A stretch of DNA of 64,000 nt from Gnetum montanum (GCA_015680685.1 MNCI01005798.1:638406-702405), one strand, 5' to 3'. Shown: positions 41,541-54,234, counted from the first letter of the stretch. A program made the numbers and translations. The notes: a model not told the origin generated them from the sequence alone.

Positions 41541-41569
41541 CCCCCACCCCCCCCCCCCCCCCCCCCCCN
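41541..41569. repeat. Poly(C) tract 1
   Basis: Five C, one A, then 22 C and an undetermined base. The homopolymer length and the N suggest an unresolved assembly or sequencing position. Confidence 0.85.
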
Positions 41570-42305
41570 GCATGTTCAACTTGGAAACCTTTCTCCCTTA
41601 GCATGGATGTTTCCCCCTAATGTTGAAGCCATACTAACATTAATCAACCACTTCAGTAAGGATGGCAAAAGGATCAGCCTGGAAGATTTAACTCTAGTGT
41701 AGAAGGTGTGCCTTCATTACTATTTATAGTAAATGGAATGGCCATGGGCTAAGGCACTTACTATATATGATAACCCCTTAAATTTTGGCATCCATCTCAC
41801 CTAAATGAGATAGAAAGTTTGTAGCCAATTTGCAACCAAATCATAGCCATTTTGTAGCCTCATTCATGGCCCAAAATTTATAAAAACTAACCTCAAACAC
41901 CATTTATAGGTTTAGCACTTACACTTTTCAGTAATTTTGAAGTTCTACACTTGGGCATTTTCAAGCACTCAAGAGTTCTTGTGAGTTTCCACTCTTTTTT
42001 TCTGTTGAACCCAATGTGGAAACTCTATGACCTTGTGACTTTGCAATCCATGTTTGAGATATGTGAACCTTCAAGTCCCATGAAATACTTTTGGGATTCC
42101 CAACTCCCAACGTAGAGCACTTAGACAGCTTGGAGTTTTCACACTTCTTAACTCCCATCATAGCCAACCTGTAGATTTGAGATTGTAATATAGGAGGTTT
42201 GAAAGCATTAGGAGTGGCTTAGTACCTAGATCATGGAGTAGATTACATCATCTTCAATGGGCTTTGAACTCCTGCACTAGTGAATGTGCCCCCCCGTGGC
42301 TGCCT

Positions 42306-42334
42306 CCCCCCCCCCCCCCCCCCCCCCCCCCCCC
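42306..42334. repeat. Poly(C) tract 2
   Basis: 29 consecutive C in the same LTR, about 740 bp after the first tract. Apparent proline-rich frames here come from the homopolymer. Confidence 0.9.
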
Positions 42335-42662
42335 ACGCAACCCTCCTTATTCTTTCATAGGTAGGCTTTTTTTTTCTAAACATTTTTGGAAACCCATTAT
42401 TTATTGTTTTAATAAATTTTCAAAGTTTCATTGTGTGGGCAGTCCACATTTTCCTTTTATTTTTTTATCTGTAATTCTTGCATTGTATTTTCACAATTTA
42501 TTCTCTATGCATTTTCTAAGTCCCTGGTTGATCTACTAGACTAGCCAAGATGCATTGAATTCCATTTTTTCATAGAGGCCTTGGGGATTCATGGGTTGAG
42601 GAACTTTTGTACACTAGATCTCCTTCAATTTTTTCTAGTGATCAAATTTTCTAGTCATAATA

Positions 42663-44123
42663 GGTGCAAAATTAAATTATTAGGATTTATAGTCATTAAA
42701 TAACATCAACATTTCAAATATTATTTGGAAAGCTCATTAGTTCTCATTATGTTAATAAAGCTTATGGTCAAACAATTCTTAGCTTAGAATGAAATTAGAT
42801 TAAAAAGAGGAAAGTGGCTCATAAAGCTTCAAAGTGTCAAATTTTCACTGGAAACATGTAAAACCATTAAAGGAATGGAAATGAAGTATGTGTATTAAAG
42901 ACTCATGAAGGAAATTGGTAAGATGAGATTCTAGAATTCCTTGATACAAGAAAATTTCTGAATCATGTAACTACAAGTCAAAAGAGAGTTTTTTTTCAAA
43001 AGCACAAATAAATTTTTGGTTAAAGATGGAACTTTATATAGAAAGTATTTTAGAGGGGTTTTGCTGGAATGTATTCACAATTATCAAATTGGTCCAATCT
43101 ATTGGTCATGTGCAACATATAATTCATTATGGTTTTTATTATCCTACTATGTACCAAGATATTAATTTGAGAATTCAAAAATGTTACAAATGTTAAATTC
43201 ATGGACTGAAGATCAAAAAAGGTTAGAGATCCTTTAAAATTGGTAGTAGTGGACAAATCATTTCAACAATGGGGCTTAGATTTTATTTGTACAATAACTC
43301 TTTCAAGAGCTAAACATAAGTTTATTCTCATAGCTACTGATTACTTTACCAAATGGTTTGAAGCAAAGGCTCTAAGAAAAAGTTTAGTATTAGACATAGT
43401 TAAGTTCTTGGAAGATCATATTCTAAGTCATTTGTTTGGTCTACTTAAAGTCTTAATATCCAATAATGAACCTACTTTTCAATCTAAAGAATTTATAACA
43501 TGGGCATCAGAAAAATCCATCTTTCTATTTTCTTTCTCAAATTATTATCCTCAAGGAAATGTGTTAGCTAAATCTACAAATTAAAAGGTTATTTCCTACA
43601 TTAAGAAGTCAATGGATGGAAATCTAGAAAATTGGATTGATTACTTGCAATCTACATTATGGATTGACTGTATTAGATTTAAGAAGACTATTGGAACATT
43701 AGCTTATAACTTGATCTATGGTTTACCTACTAGAATTATGAACAAGATTATAAGTTTAGCCCTAGATTTTGTGCAAAAGTATGGTAAGAAAATCGATAAA
43801 AATAGAGGTTTCATAACCTTACTCATAAAAAGGGAAGCCAAAATAAATAGAGTTAAAGATAATTTACTAAAGAAAGCTTTTCAAGCCATAAGGTGGTTCA
43901 ATAGAAAGGCTCTAAAAAGGACTTTTAAGATCAATGATCTTGTATTATTGTGGAATATGAAGAAGCCAAATAAATTTATAATAGTATGGACTAGTCTATT
44001 TTAGATTAAGAAACAATTATCGAAAGATACATACAAGTTATTGACGCTTGATGAAGTAGAGTTGTAGTTTCTATATAATATTTTACATATAAAACATCAT
44101 TTTGGACAATTTCCCAAAACTTA
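42663..44123 (+). pseudogene. Element C (G family): end of RNase H and integrase, degenerate
   Basis: Starts inside native RNase H (HFKYYLESS, then KRGKWLIKLQS), after D's LTR; everything upstream is absent. The integrase zinc-binding region at 43040-43200 is badly decayed. The core is at 43240-43990: FQQWGLDFICTITLSRAKHK, then VLISNNEP (second Asp lost: SDN to SNN), and NVLAKSTN (Glu to Lys). The C-terminal part reads INDLVLLWNMKKPNKF, nearly identical to G. A stop at 43582 and others confirm it is a fossil. Confidence 0.85.
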
Positions 44124-44740
44124 AATGTATATATACTAATAAATATATGTATATAGTATAGTAGTATATGTTTGTATATACCTATAGTATTATTTAGTAT
44201 ACAAAGTAGTAAATAGTAAACCCTTTATATATAAAATTTAATATGTATATGATTAGTAACAACATATATAATAAATAATATATATAGACTAATATAATAT
44301 TTAATTATAACATAAATATCCTATACATATGCTCAGATAAGTGTATATAATATTTTATAAAAGACATGTATGTGTTAAAGTATTAGTTTAAAAAATATTT
44401 AATGTAAAGTGTTACTTCAATTATTAGATTTATATTATCCTAAGTAATCATTACTTGTAATGAGTGTAAGTGGGAGTGATGGTTGAATAACCACTTAGTG
44501 GTAAATTAATTTCAACAACCAAATAGTAAAATTCAAATTAGCCTACTGTATAATGATGAAAAGATAATTAAATTTATCCAAGTGGAAAAGTTGGTTAGTA
44601 GAATTGGTGGGAATTTCAAACTTAATTTTCACTATAAAAAGAGATGTGCATTGCTTAGAATTGCATCATTTCTCAATTCAAAGCTTAAGTAGAGAAAGAA
44701 AGTGAGGTGTTTGAGTGAAGTAGAAAGATTGTTCTTGGAG
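44124..44740 (+). other. C spacer, very AT-rich
   Basis: 44124-44420 is dominated by TATATGTATATA-like words with no coding signal. 44420-44740 is ordinary AT-rich spacer before the 3' ORF. It corresponds to 31309-31653 in G but is about twice as long. Confidence 0.6.
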
Positions 44741-44748
44741 AAAGAGCA

Positions 44749-45233
44749 ATGAGAAGGCCATTTATCTCATATGTCATGGGATGTTTTCTAGAACATGTGT
44801 TGAGAGCCTATTTTAAGGTAACTGCCTATGGAGCATCAAGTAAAAGCCCTTTCATCCTGTGGCTTTTAGATGATTTAGATTTCTCACTGGTGGACTTTCT
44901 ATACATTCCAATGTTTGGATCAGCTTCCATGAATGTAACACTCAAGATGAAAATGATTCTAGTAGATATTATTCCTAGGGAGAGGCTTTTATGTCTTAAG
45001 ATACAAAAGCATCTAATTGGGAAGAACCACAAAAATTAGTAGCTAAAGAGATAGATGCAAAGAGGAAAAAAACAATTGTAGAAAGCAAAAGTGAAGACCA
45101 AGATGAGGCTTTTACGATGCAAGAAGAGGAATGAAAGGAATTTATCACAAATGAAATTACATATGAAAGGACTCTCAATATGAGAATTCCTAAAAGAGTT
45201 ACTCTAAGTATTCTCTTTCCACCCACAAAATAG
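44749..45233 (+). pseudogene. C 3' ORF, one frameshift (unknown protein, about 160 codons)
   Basis: Start MRRPFISYVMGC at 44749 aligns with MRKPFIPYVMGC in G. Further shared blocks: EHVLRA, a hydrophobic/acidic LWLLDDLDFS region (WLSDEFSFL in G) and, after a frameshift near 44905, SNVW. The second half is charged (KEIDAKRKKTIVESKSEDQDE) and ends YERTLNMRIPKRVTLSILFP, the block kept in B. Stop at 45231-45233. This copy gives the only view of the full ORF. No family is recognised. Confidence 0.6.
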
Positions 45234-46131
45234 TTTATATGATATTGAGTTTGTATAGTTTCCTAAGTTTTATTAGGAATGAGGTTTTTATTTCATCAAA
45301 CCTTAAGTTTGGTGAGAATTTTTGTCAAAAAAGATTTGTATCTTTGTAAAAACATTGAATAGAGTCATGTTTTGGTGATGATTTAGTTGGTGAGTAATTT
45401 TAAAAACCATGATCTCAAAGAAATTTTAGTTTGGGGAATGAAATGTTAGCACATTTTATCCATTTCGTGGAGTAGGAATATGGAATCAATAAATATGGAA
45501 AAATGATATATAAAAATAAAAAGAGATGTATTTCAAGGTAATAAGTAACATTACCTATCTAAGTTTTGGTGAAATGATTTATTTAATGCTGCTCTTTTGG
45601 TTGTTATACTCATATGGAGTCTAACTAGGAGTAGGAGATGAATTATTTCTTAGTCCTCAATGTCTCTAGATTTTAGAGTTTAAGGTGGATACAAAGGCAA
45701 TCAAAATTTCTTTCTCTTAAAGTTAAATTCAGCCTAAGCCTATTACAAGTACTTACATTTAAAGATTCCAATGGAGATAGTTAACCTAGAATAAGCATTT
45801 TGAGAAAAACTCATGGCTAAGTTAACAACAATTTGACAAGTTTACAATTGAGAAAAATACTGCAACATTATTAAGGGAAATCATCTATGGCTAACTATTG
45901 GAAGCTTTGGAAAATAAAAGAAAATAGTTGGAATTAGGGAAGGGAATAGTGAAGGTGTGCAATTGAGTTATGAAATAATACCAAAAGTTATTGGAACAAT
46001 GATAAAGTGGGAGTTAACATTATTAATCAAAATATTTGCTCCAACAAGGGCAAAAACAATTGATGCAAATCATCATCTTAAACATTATATTATTATGTAG
46101 ATTTTTGCTACCTAGGAAATGACATCTAACC

Positions 46132-47490
46132 TGTAATGACGAAAAATGTCAGTTGCTGGAAACACCAAGAGGATTTCTGTGTACACAGTTCCAACCCTAG
46201 ATTCGTGCGACATCCATGCTGGAGAAAATGAATCTGAGGTGCCCTAAATGGTCTTGTCAATCACAAAGGAACTTAGTTAGTTAGTAAATTTGTTAACGAT
46301 CATGTAACGAGATGGTGATTTGATACAAGAACATAATATCAATTGATGAGAGAACAAGATCTACTCCAAGATCAGATCTTGAAGGTAATGAAAATGATGT
46401 AAACTATGCAAAACAACTGTAAAAATTGATATAAATAGGATGCAATGAATCGACTTTGGAAAATGCACAATCCCAAGATCAGGAATCTATCTTATAGACA
46501 AATATGATGAATACAATGGGATTTGCAAACCGACTATGATTTAGACAAAGTATCCACCACCAACAAGAAGTTATTTAGAGATTAAACAAAACAAAAGGCC
46601 AATCTACCTTGTTCACTAGCCAATCTAGGCACAAGGGAGTCAGGCTCGAAGAAAAATGTTTGCTAACTTGCAATTTCTGGCCAAAAAGCTTTTGTCTATC
46701 ACTGTCGATGCGCTTGCAAATTTTTGTCCACTTGTCTCAAATTTTCACCAACTTTTTACCAGTCAACCAACTTTTTCACCATCCTTTTTTTCCAACTAAC
46801 TAACTTGCCCCCCTTTTGAGCATTGTCTACCAGGGTATTTATAGGATTAGGGTTAGGAGAAGAACACAGTTTAGATGACATGTGTCCTAGGCTCACAGAA
46901 TGTCATTGACCTAGCATGCTGTAGCTGAAGCTTGTGATGCTACATTATGCTACGCTTTGGAGCGTAGCATAGCATAACCACCCTTTAAGAAAATAGTCTT
47001 CAACCTTGTCTTTCGCATTGAAGGATTTCAAGATCTTCAGTGTGTAAGAATAGAACTATCCTGCAGCTATGCTGCAATACGCTGTGAAGCGTATCGTGGC
47101 ATAATGGCTACTACTATTTGGATTTTTCCATCCTTTTTGTTACAGCTACATCAACTATGATGCTTGCATTACGCTACGCTACGCTGCATAGTGTAACGCA
47201 ACGTAATACACAAAATGTTAAGGCTTTGAATCATGGTTAACTTGCAAAGTTGAAATGTTGTCACTGTGCATCCCTTGTTCTGTTCTGTCCTCTTAAATTC
47301 TATTACACTGAGCTACGTAGCATAGCGTAGCAGACCCTCGGCCAAAAAAAACAAAAAACTTGCTAAGATGTGCAACTATTTTTAGTGCTTCCCTTACTTG
47401 GATGTCTTGATGCTGCACTTGTGAAAATCCTTTGTCTAAACTTTGAGACTTTGCTGAATCATCGAGGTCTTAAAATTTCACGGTGTTTCA
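46132..47490 (-). mobile_element. T-family solo LTR, 1359 bp, TSD TAACC
   Basis: On the plus strand it runs from TGTAATGACG to GGTGTTTCA, flanked by TAACC at 46127-46131 and 47491-47495. It shares the TGAAACACC start, the TATA box (46834-46843, minus) and TACGCTATG-type palindromes with T1 and F LTRs but is about 1 kb shorter. No internal sequence is present, so it arose by recombination between the LTRs of a full element inserted in C's LTR. Confidence 0.92.
46930..47335 (-). repeat. Quasi-palindromes in the solo LTR
   Basis: Four copies near 46945-46980 (TACGCTTTGGAGCGTAGCATAGC), 47068-47104, 47165-47208 and 47300-47332, spaced about 95-135 bp apart. Same word family as in the T1 and F LTRs. 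Confidence 0.75.
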
Positions 47491-48613
47491 TAACCAAGAA
47501 AAAAAATAGTAGTGGACTTTTACTAGTAAGACTACATCATTATTTATTTTCCTTGCACAACCATCAAAACCAAAAAAATTTACACTTACCTATATGTGGA
47601 AATTTAATGGTGAAAACTAAAATTCTCAAAGAAAAAGGGGATAAAACCTAATGTGCAGCAGTGTTAGTAGTATGGTCATGGTAAACTAGAAAACATAGAA
47701 AGATTACTAAGAATTCCATGGTAGTTCAGTCTAGCCAAAGAGAGCCAATTGAAAACCCTCAAAGAAACAACCAAAATAAGTAACATGGGCAATTCAAAAT
47801 TTAACATCGCTGGCAATGATGGATGTGGTGTAGACGTGAGGACCATGATGGCAAGAGATGTAATTTCCTTTAATAGTTATGGAGATGGAAGCACCAACAT
47901 TTGTAGGGTAGGGATGAGCCAATAGGTGGAGTTTAGAACATTTCCAAACAAATCTGTAATTGCTAGAACACACAACAACACATCAGGGATGTTCGACGAA
48001 GCCACAAATCCAACACATGATTGTCCATCATTGTAACACCACAATTCCCAATGGGTAATATTGCAGTAGGGCAATAAGAAATTCAATGGTGAGGGAAACA
48101 TAGCAATGGGAATATGGTGGTAACATAGCAATAGTAAACCCTTGCTCCCAAAATACATCCAAAAAATTATGATTCCTATTTTAAGATCACAGTTGTGATG
48201 AATTATTAATAAAAACATTACGTATACTATGGTGGCTATAAGTGGTAGCATAAGTTTGGAAAAGTAATACATGCACAAGTATCAAAGTTATAATTTAAAG
48301 GGGAAAATCTATACAACTTTACTTATTAAACGTAAATTTTCACATGATTAAGTTATATAAAAACCTAACTAAAATTCCTAAATATTTTTATTTGAAAGGA
48401 TACTTGCCAATTATGCCATGTATTTCTCAAATTTTTGTAACTTGCTATGATAACTTTTATGATATTTGTTACCATAGAAACACTTGACAATCATAACTTA
48501 AAGTTTTCATAATCCCCCATGGAGGCTATAACTCATAAGGTGGTTATAAATTTATATGCCTAAGATATTTTTAAGATCCATAACTTCTCATGATTATTGT
48601 AACTACCTTAAGG

Positions 48614-48629
48614 TCCCTATAAAAGAACC
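48614..48629 (+). promoter_or_regulatory. TATA box of C LTR
   Basis: CCCTATAAAAGAACCT, in the position and orientation expected for the plus-oriented C element. Confidence 0.55.
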
Positions 48630-49929
48630 TTTAAAGGTAGATTTTGGAAGAAGATTTTTGGGGAGCAAGATTTGGAAAAAGATAATTGAAGGTCATTTTT
48701 AAGATGGCTTTCTAAGGACATTGATTTGGCTACTTTATTTTAATCTTGTGAGTTATTTTCTTCTCATTTTTTTAGTTACTTAGCTAATGGTTTTGATAAT
48801 ATCATTCTTGGCATTTAATTTTTTGATTTGTCCTAGGTTGCTTTTATAGCTCTATTTTTGCACAATATTAGACTCCTATTAAGATTTTTCAAAAAAGAGC
48901 TCATGTTGAAAGCCTCAAGAGCAATTTAATAGGAATTTCTTAACGAAATTGCTTATTTTGAGCATAGAGAATCTATGAAAGTCTTTGATACTTTGATGAG
49001 ATTGAAATAGCTTCTTTATTTGTAAAGTGTATTGCCTTAGTATCTTAATCAAGAAATTCTCAAACTTTTGAAAGCTCTATTGAATGCAATTATTGACATC
49101 TATTAACTAGCCAAAATAGAGACTTCTACTTTATCATTTATGTAGTAGTTTTTGGTAGTATAATAAGATTGTTTTTATGAAATTTCTTGTTAAGCTCAGA
49201 AATTTTGGACATCTTGTAGTTATTGAATCATAAATAGCTTTATTATGAAGTGTTTACTCATATCAATTTATCTTTCTATAATATCTAATATTTTATGTAA
49301 TTCTATTTTCTTTTCATTTTTTTTCTAAGTCCATTGAATCTTGCTCTATTTCTAGTCTTCTTATGGAGCTTTCTATCTAGGTGAAATTAGGAGTAGATTA
49401 GCAAAATGTTGCTCAAATGATTTTGTGAAATTTTGTTTGTTATAAGTAGGTATTATAAGGACCATATAGACAAATTTAGTTGAATATCATTTTTGAAAGT
49501 TGATTATGGTTGTATACACAATCCAACCATTTTAACATTTACAATAGCAAACACATACTTACAACTAGTTCATTTCATAACTACTAAGTTTATTTAGAGA
49601 TATATGAGCCTTGGTGTTGCCAGAGACTAGCAAGCACCTAATCCCTGTTCAGAGAAACTCGTTGACGGTCCTATCCCAAATGGTTTTCAACAACTCACAT
49701 CTCTACTTTCTCTCATGCTTTCTTTTCTTCTTCTTTCCTAGCCTTCCTTTCTTCTTCTTTTTCCTTCTCTTCTCTTCCTTTACTACCTTGGTCAATGCCT
49801 CTCTCTTCACTTTGTTCTTTATTTTCATATTAGCTATAAAACATCAATAAAAAAAATCAACAAACATAAAAACATAAAGAATAAAAATATAGAAACATTG
49901 TAAAACATCAAAATACAAATATATTAATA

Positions 49930-51480
49930 CCAAATATGAAATACAATCTATAAATATCTTTAAACTTACTTAATCTCTTTGCATCCTAGGCCACTTCTAC
50001 TTCAGACTTCTCTTAATAATATGTATCCACTACTTTAATACAAACGTCTTTCTTCTTCTTGGTTGTCTATCCCTCATCCTATGTTTCTAACGCATACTTT
50101 CTCATAACCTTCATCTCTTGCACTACATTCTTGTGAACTAAACATTTCTTAGATGGCTCCATACTATCAAAAATGGAGGATTCAAATATATCTTCTTATA
50201 AGAATGATGCTACTTCCATGGGATCACCCATTACTATGGGAAGTATCATCATGATGTTCATCACATGCTAACACATAGGAGGAGAGAAGTCATTCTTATT
50301 CAACACCTTCTCCTTTCAATCAATACAATCTAGAAACTTCACAAAATAAGAAAACATCCCATAATAAACGAAGTAGCTATAACTTTTACCATCCATGATA
50401 TCAATGTTTGTTAACTTGCTAAACACCTTCTTGTCAAGGTAACTAGCTTGATCATAGCAAGTTTCATGGATCATGACATTATAGATAATTACAAGCCTAA
50501 TAGGAGAAGTAGTTCTACATTATATAATCTTGCCACAAAATACTCTCTCAGTGAAGAGATTTTACATTTACACTATATTATGGTTCTCACACTTGAAAAT
50601 GTTGTGAAACTTGTCATTATACTAAGTCCAATGAGTAATCACCTCTTGATTAATCACTGAGAATCTCTCATTTTCCTTTGATACTAGGCCAATATTAGGA
50701 AAATCGATCTAGTACCTTAATAAATCCTAGTTCTAAGGTAAGATGACCTCTCTAGCCTAAACTCAGACTATGAACAACCAATAATGGCTTGAATAACATC
50801 TTGTCATGGCAACCATGTTTGTAGAAGAGATGTTAGGAGATTTTAATGTAAACAAAGGAATCAATCCTATGTTCTATAAGTTAGAAATATTCTTCCTTCC
50901 ATCTTTACTTATCAACCATGCATACCCTGCAAGAGTGTTGTATATGTTGGCTTGTAAAATTTTCCTTTTCATGCTTCCGAGCTGAATGTCCAAAACTTTT
51001 TCAAAATCAAAGCATAGGTTATTAAACATAAAGCACATATCTAGACAAAGCCCAAGTAAAGCATAGGAAGAATCAAGCTAATTTCCAAACATGAGACTTA
51101 CTAAATCAACATCGTATAAATTACACTTGGAAACTAGGTGGATATGAGAATCATTATACCAGTCCTCCCTCATGCTTAAGCTAGGCCTATCATGGAAAAT
51201 ATGAATCAAAATAGCCTATAGAAACCCATGGTACCATTGATGTTTTCAAGCCTCCTCTACCTCAGCAAAAAACTAGGAAAATATTATAGGATACTAGTTA
51301 TCCTCAAGAGAAACCTCATAAAGCATATGTTCTAAAATCTCCAAATAAGTGTCCTCTCATTTAGGACCATCAAATGTACAATTGCACTAAAAATAACAAT
51401 CAAAACATATAGTAGTGTTCCTCACAAAAAAGCCCAAAACTTAGAAGAAATAAAATAGCCATTATTGAGAGATCATATTT
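49930..51480 (-). pseudogene. Long degenerate coding frame, unknown protein
   Basis: One minus-strand frame stays protein-like for about 500 codons with scattered stops and little sign of frameshift. Visible blocks in order: FDGPK-EDTYLEILEHMLYEV, FFAEVEEA, REDWYNDSHIHLVSKC, LYDVDLVSLMFGN, LLGLCLDMCFMFNNLCFDFEKV, YNTLAGYAWLISKDGRK, DQASYLDKKVF, FVYYGMFSYFVKFLDCI and a basic C-terminus (TTKKKKD). I do not recognise the family. Cys-rich and His-containing parts could bind metal, but this is speculation. It could be a host gene relic or an extra ORF of a large retroelement. Confidence 0.45.
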
Positions 51481-52140
51481 GGAGACTATAATGTGAGTGA
51501 TGATAGGACTAAATAAACCCTGAATGTTACAAGGATCCAAAAATAATATGGTATTCACATTAAGCCATTTGTAAAGGTGATTCCTTCACAAATGGTTCAA
51601 CTGCTTCTGCTAGATATCTTATGTCCTATCCATCTTGTCCACTATTGTGTCAACATCACTTAGGTCCTAGATTACATATAACAATATTCTCATACTGATC
51701 CCATAATAGATCCTCTCAAGTGCATGTGAGATGATCTACAAAGGTAATAGATTTTATACAAGCACATAAAAATGCTTAATGTATAATACTAGGAAGTTCT
51801 TGGCTCCTACATGAGTCCACATCTTCATGTGATACAAGGACTAATCATCCATAATTAGGAGGATATTCACCTTCCATGATCTTCCTATGACCATTTGGAT
51901 AGAATTACAAATTAGGAAGTACATAGGGTCAATTGCTAGGAGCCTAGGGATGATGCATATCCTACAAAATAACATGCAAAATTACCTAGTATTCATGAGA
52001 TACGCTTAAATGTAAAAGACTTAGAGAAAAAAAATATACTAACTACAAAATTTGACTAGGAAAGATCAAGTAGCATAAAAAAACAAGATTTAAGTATGAA
52101 AGTTTAGCTCCTTAACATTTCCTAGGAGACTTCATCATAT
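51481..52140. other. No feature seen
   Basis: AT-rich sequence with many stops on both strands; it may contain the decayed N-terminal part of the minus-strand frame that follows, but I cannot support it. Confidence 0.5.
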
Positions 52141-52149
52141 ATCTCTAAG

Positions 52150-52720
52150 GGAAAACTAGTTTCAATACTTGGATAATTTTTTTCTATCACATATCCCTTG
52201 ACACTTAGGTAAATTTCTTTCTCCATTGTTAGGCGTCTAGTCATTACTTTCTTCCTTGACTTAGACTTTTCATTCTAATTCTTAACTTTGGATTCTACTA
52301 CCCTCATCCAACACTTAGCTAAATTTCAATCTTCTCTTCTTGTCCTATTTATACCTAGCTAAGTTTTCATCTGCAGTGTCTCCATAGTTAAATTTTGGAC
52401 TAATGATCCTAAGACTTAGCCTTAAAAAAAGTTGTTTAAGCTTTCCCACTAACACTTAAACAAATTTTAGGTTTTCCTCCTCCTTCTTCCACACTTAGCC
52501 ACATTTTTGGCTTCACCATGCTTTCACTTAGAAAATTTTCAATTCTACATCTAGCACTTAGCAAAATTTTTAGTTTTTATTTACTCTTGTTCAACACTTA
52601 GGAAACTTTTTTGGCCTATACTTACAAAATATTTAGTTTTCACTCTACACCTAGGACTCAAGAATTTTCTTTTTTCTTGAAACTTAGATAAATTTTACCT
52701 CTTCGTACCCTTACATCCAT
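52150..52720. repeat. Degenerate tandem repeat, CACTTAGCAAAATTTT-type
   Basis: About twelve spaced copies of a motif like CACTTAGC-AAATTTT, each followed by a short C/T-rich stretch (for example CACTTAGAAAATTTTCAATTC and AACACTTAGGAAACTTTT). Spacing is about 40-60 bp. No coding pattern. Confidence 0.6.
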
Positions 52721-53538
52721 GTAGGACATCTACTTCCTTCTCCATCTTTTCATTAGCTTCTTAATCCAAACTAAGCCTTACTTTTAAAATTAGCAAATAG
52801 TAAAGAAATTAAAATTAAAAAATAGCACACAACTAATGGGCTAAGCCCCACCACATCCCACATTAACACCTACAAGAGCTAGTTGGCATTGCTAGTGTCC
52901 TTGACATGCACCTAGTTTCCCCTACAACATGATAATGTTTGGTAACACTAGTTGCATGCTATGTGTTAGTGTCACCACCACTAGTATACACAGTACTCAC
53001 CTCATAGTGCACCACAACCCCCTCCAATATCATGTTCCCTCTTCCCTATGGGGTATAAAATGTTTTTAAACAAATGTATAATGTTGTTTTTTCCTCCCTT
53101 CTCATCTTAGTCTATGTAGCTTGCACTACCTAACCACTATCCTTGCGTCCTCACTAGCACTCACCTATACATCCTTGCCTTTGTGCTAACTCATCCACAA
53201 AAGCCTTGTTAATGTGTTTTCCTTTTTCCTCCAAGTGGAAAAACTCTATAAAAAGTGGTAAAATTTTTATCCCAAAAACTTTATAGATTTGATTCTCAAG
53301 GGTACTATGAGTGGAATTCTCATTTATGGCTAGCATCCATAAGTCAAAATCTATTCTTCCCAAGGATAGATCTAACCTCCAAGGACATAGATCTATGTTA
53401 TTCCATCACCTTCATCTCCACCTTTGAAAATAATCGTTTTGAATTTTTCCTTTTTTTCCTTCCGCTTTCCTTCATGCTACCCATGCTTCATGATATTAGC
53501 ACTAGTATGACCATTGATGTAGGCTAATGAGGCACATC
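52721..53538. other. No feature seen
   Basis: No gene, repeat array or element boundary recognised. It ends where the F LTR begins. Confidence 0.5.
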
Positions 53539-54222
53539 TATTACAGCCAAAAACATTAGTGGCTAGAACACTAAGAGGTTACCAAGTGTACAGCGTAACC
53601 CCGGATCTGTGCGAGGGCCATGATGGAGAAAAGAAATGGAAATGGGGTGTCTTGAATGTCTAGTTAATTAGATAGGGACTTACGTGATGTACAATAACCT
53701 TTCGTAAATGATGATTTCAAAAATGTTACACGTGGAGATTAAGGTGAAGGAAACGTAGCATACAGTACAGTAAAAGCATAATAGAATATGTGACTGAGCA
53801 ATAAATATAAATTGATACATAATGATGCAAAATGTATGTGATAGAAAAATGAAAGAAAAACATAGATGAGAGGGTGCACTAAGCCAAAATCAGGGGATTT
53901 GATCTTTGCTTGACTGAAGAAGGTGTACAACCGATGTGTAGTGTGGATAGGAAGAGCTTATAACATAATAGTATGGTCACAACTCCTTGATTGCTACCAA
54001 TTGCCTACTAATAAGAACTAATGAGCTAATGCTTGCTAGGCTAAGAGAGATCTGGGAAGTGCTACTACTAGGGTTTGCTATTCGTTAACCTTTTTCTTTC
54101 TAGTCTCTTTGCCAAATCCAATCACTAGAAAGCAAAATGCCAAATGGCAATCTCCAATCACAAGAAAGCTAAGTCCAAAAGCCAACCTTCAAAGCCAACC
54201 CTTTTGAACGTTGTTCATTGGG

Positions 54223-54234
54223 GTATTTATAGAG
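54223..54234 (-). promoter_or_regulatory. TATA box of F LTR
   Basis: Minus strand GGCTCTATAAATACC, the same block as in T1 (7584-7593). Confidence 0.55.

Larger units (their letters stand above)
41165..42662 (+). mobile_element. D 3' LTR (about 1.5 kb)
   Basis: Begins TGAAACACCACAAAAATTT. The end is judged from alignment of TCTAGTGATCAAATTTTCTAGTCATAATA with T1's LTR end (TCTAGCCACTGAATTTTTCAGTTTCTACA), so 42662 is approximate. Unlike other T-family LTRs, it has none of the TACGCTATG palindromes. It has two long C homopolymers and an undetermined base at 41569. RNase H of C begins right after, so D probably inserted in C. Confidence 0.65.
45444..49692 (+). mobile_element. C 3' LTR, interrupted by a solo LTR
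   Basis: Follows a purine-rich tract (TTTGGGGAATGAAA, 45430-45443). Starts TGTTAGCACATTT, as the G and B LTRs start on their own strand (TGTTGGCACATTT). It is interrupted at 46131 and resumes at 47496. TATA box CCCTATAAAAG at 48614-48629. The end at 49600-49692 contains the complement of GAGTGTCCTCGAACAGG...TGTTGGCG in mutated form, finishing TTTTCAACA. Without the insertion it is about 2.9 kb. Its U3 lacks the RpiB copy and the GC-rich block. Confidence 0.8.

Noticed and set aside
41389-42539. Proline- or glycine-rich small proteins around the poly(C) runs
   Set aside because: The frames are homopolymer translations inside a non-coding LTR.
44124-44420. TATATGTATATA-rich stretch as a promoter or replication origin
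   Set aside because: Simple AT-rich spacer present in only one of the G-family copies; no supporting motif.
47877-48278. 133-codon hydrophobic minus-strand frame
   Set aside because: It lies antisense in the U3 of C's LTR; no counterpart in G or B LTRs and no recognisable domain.
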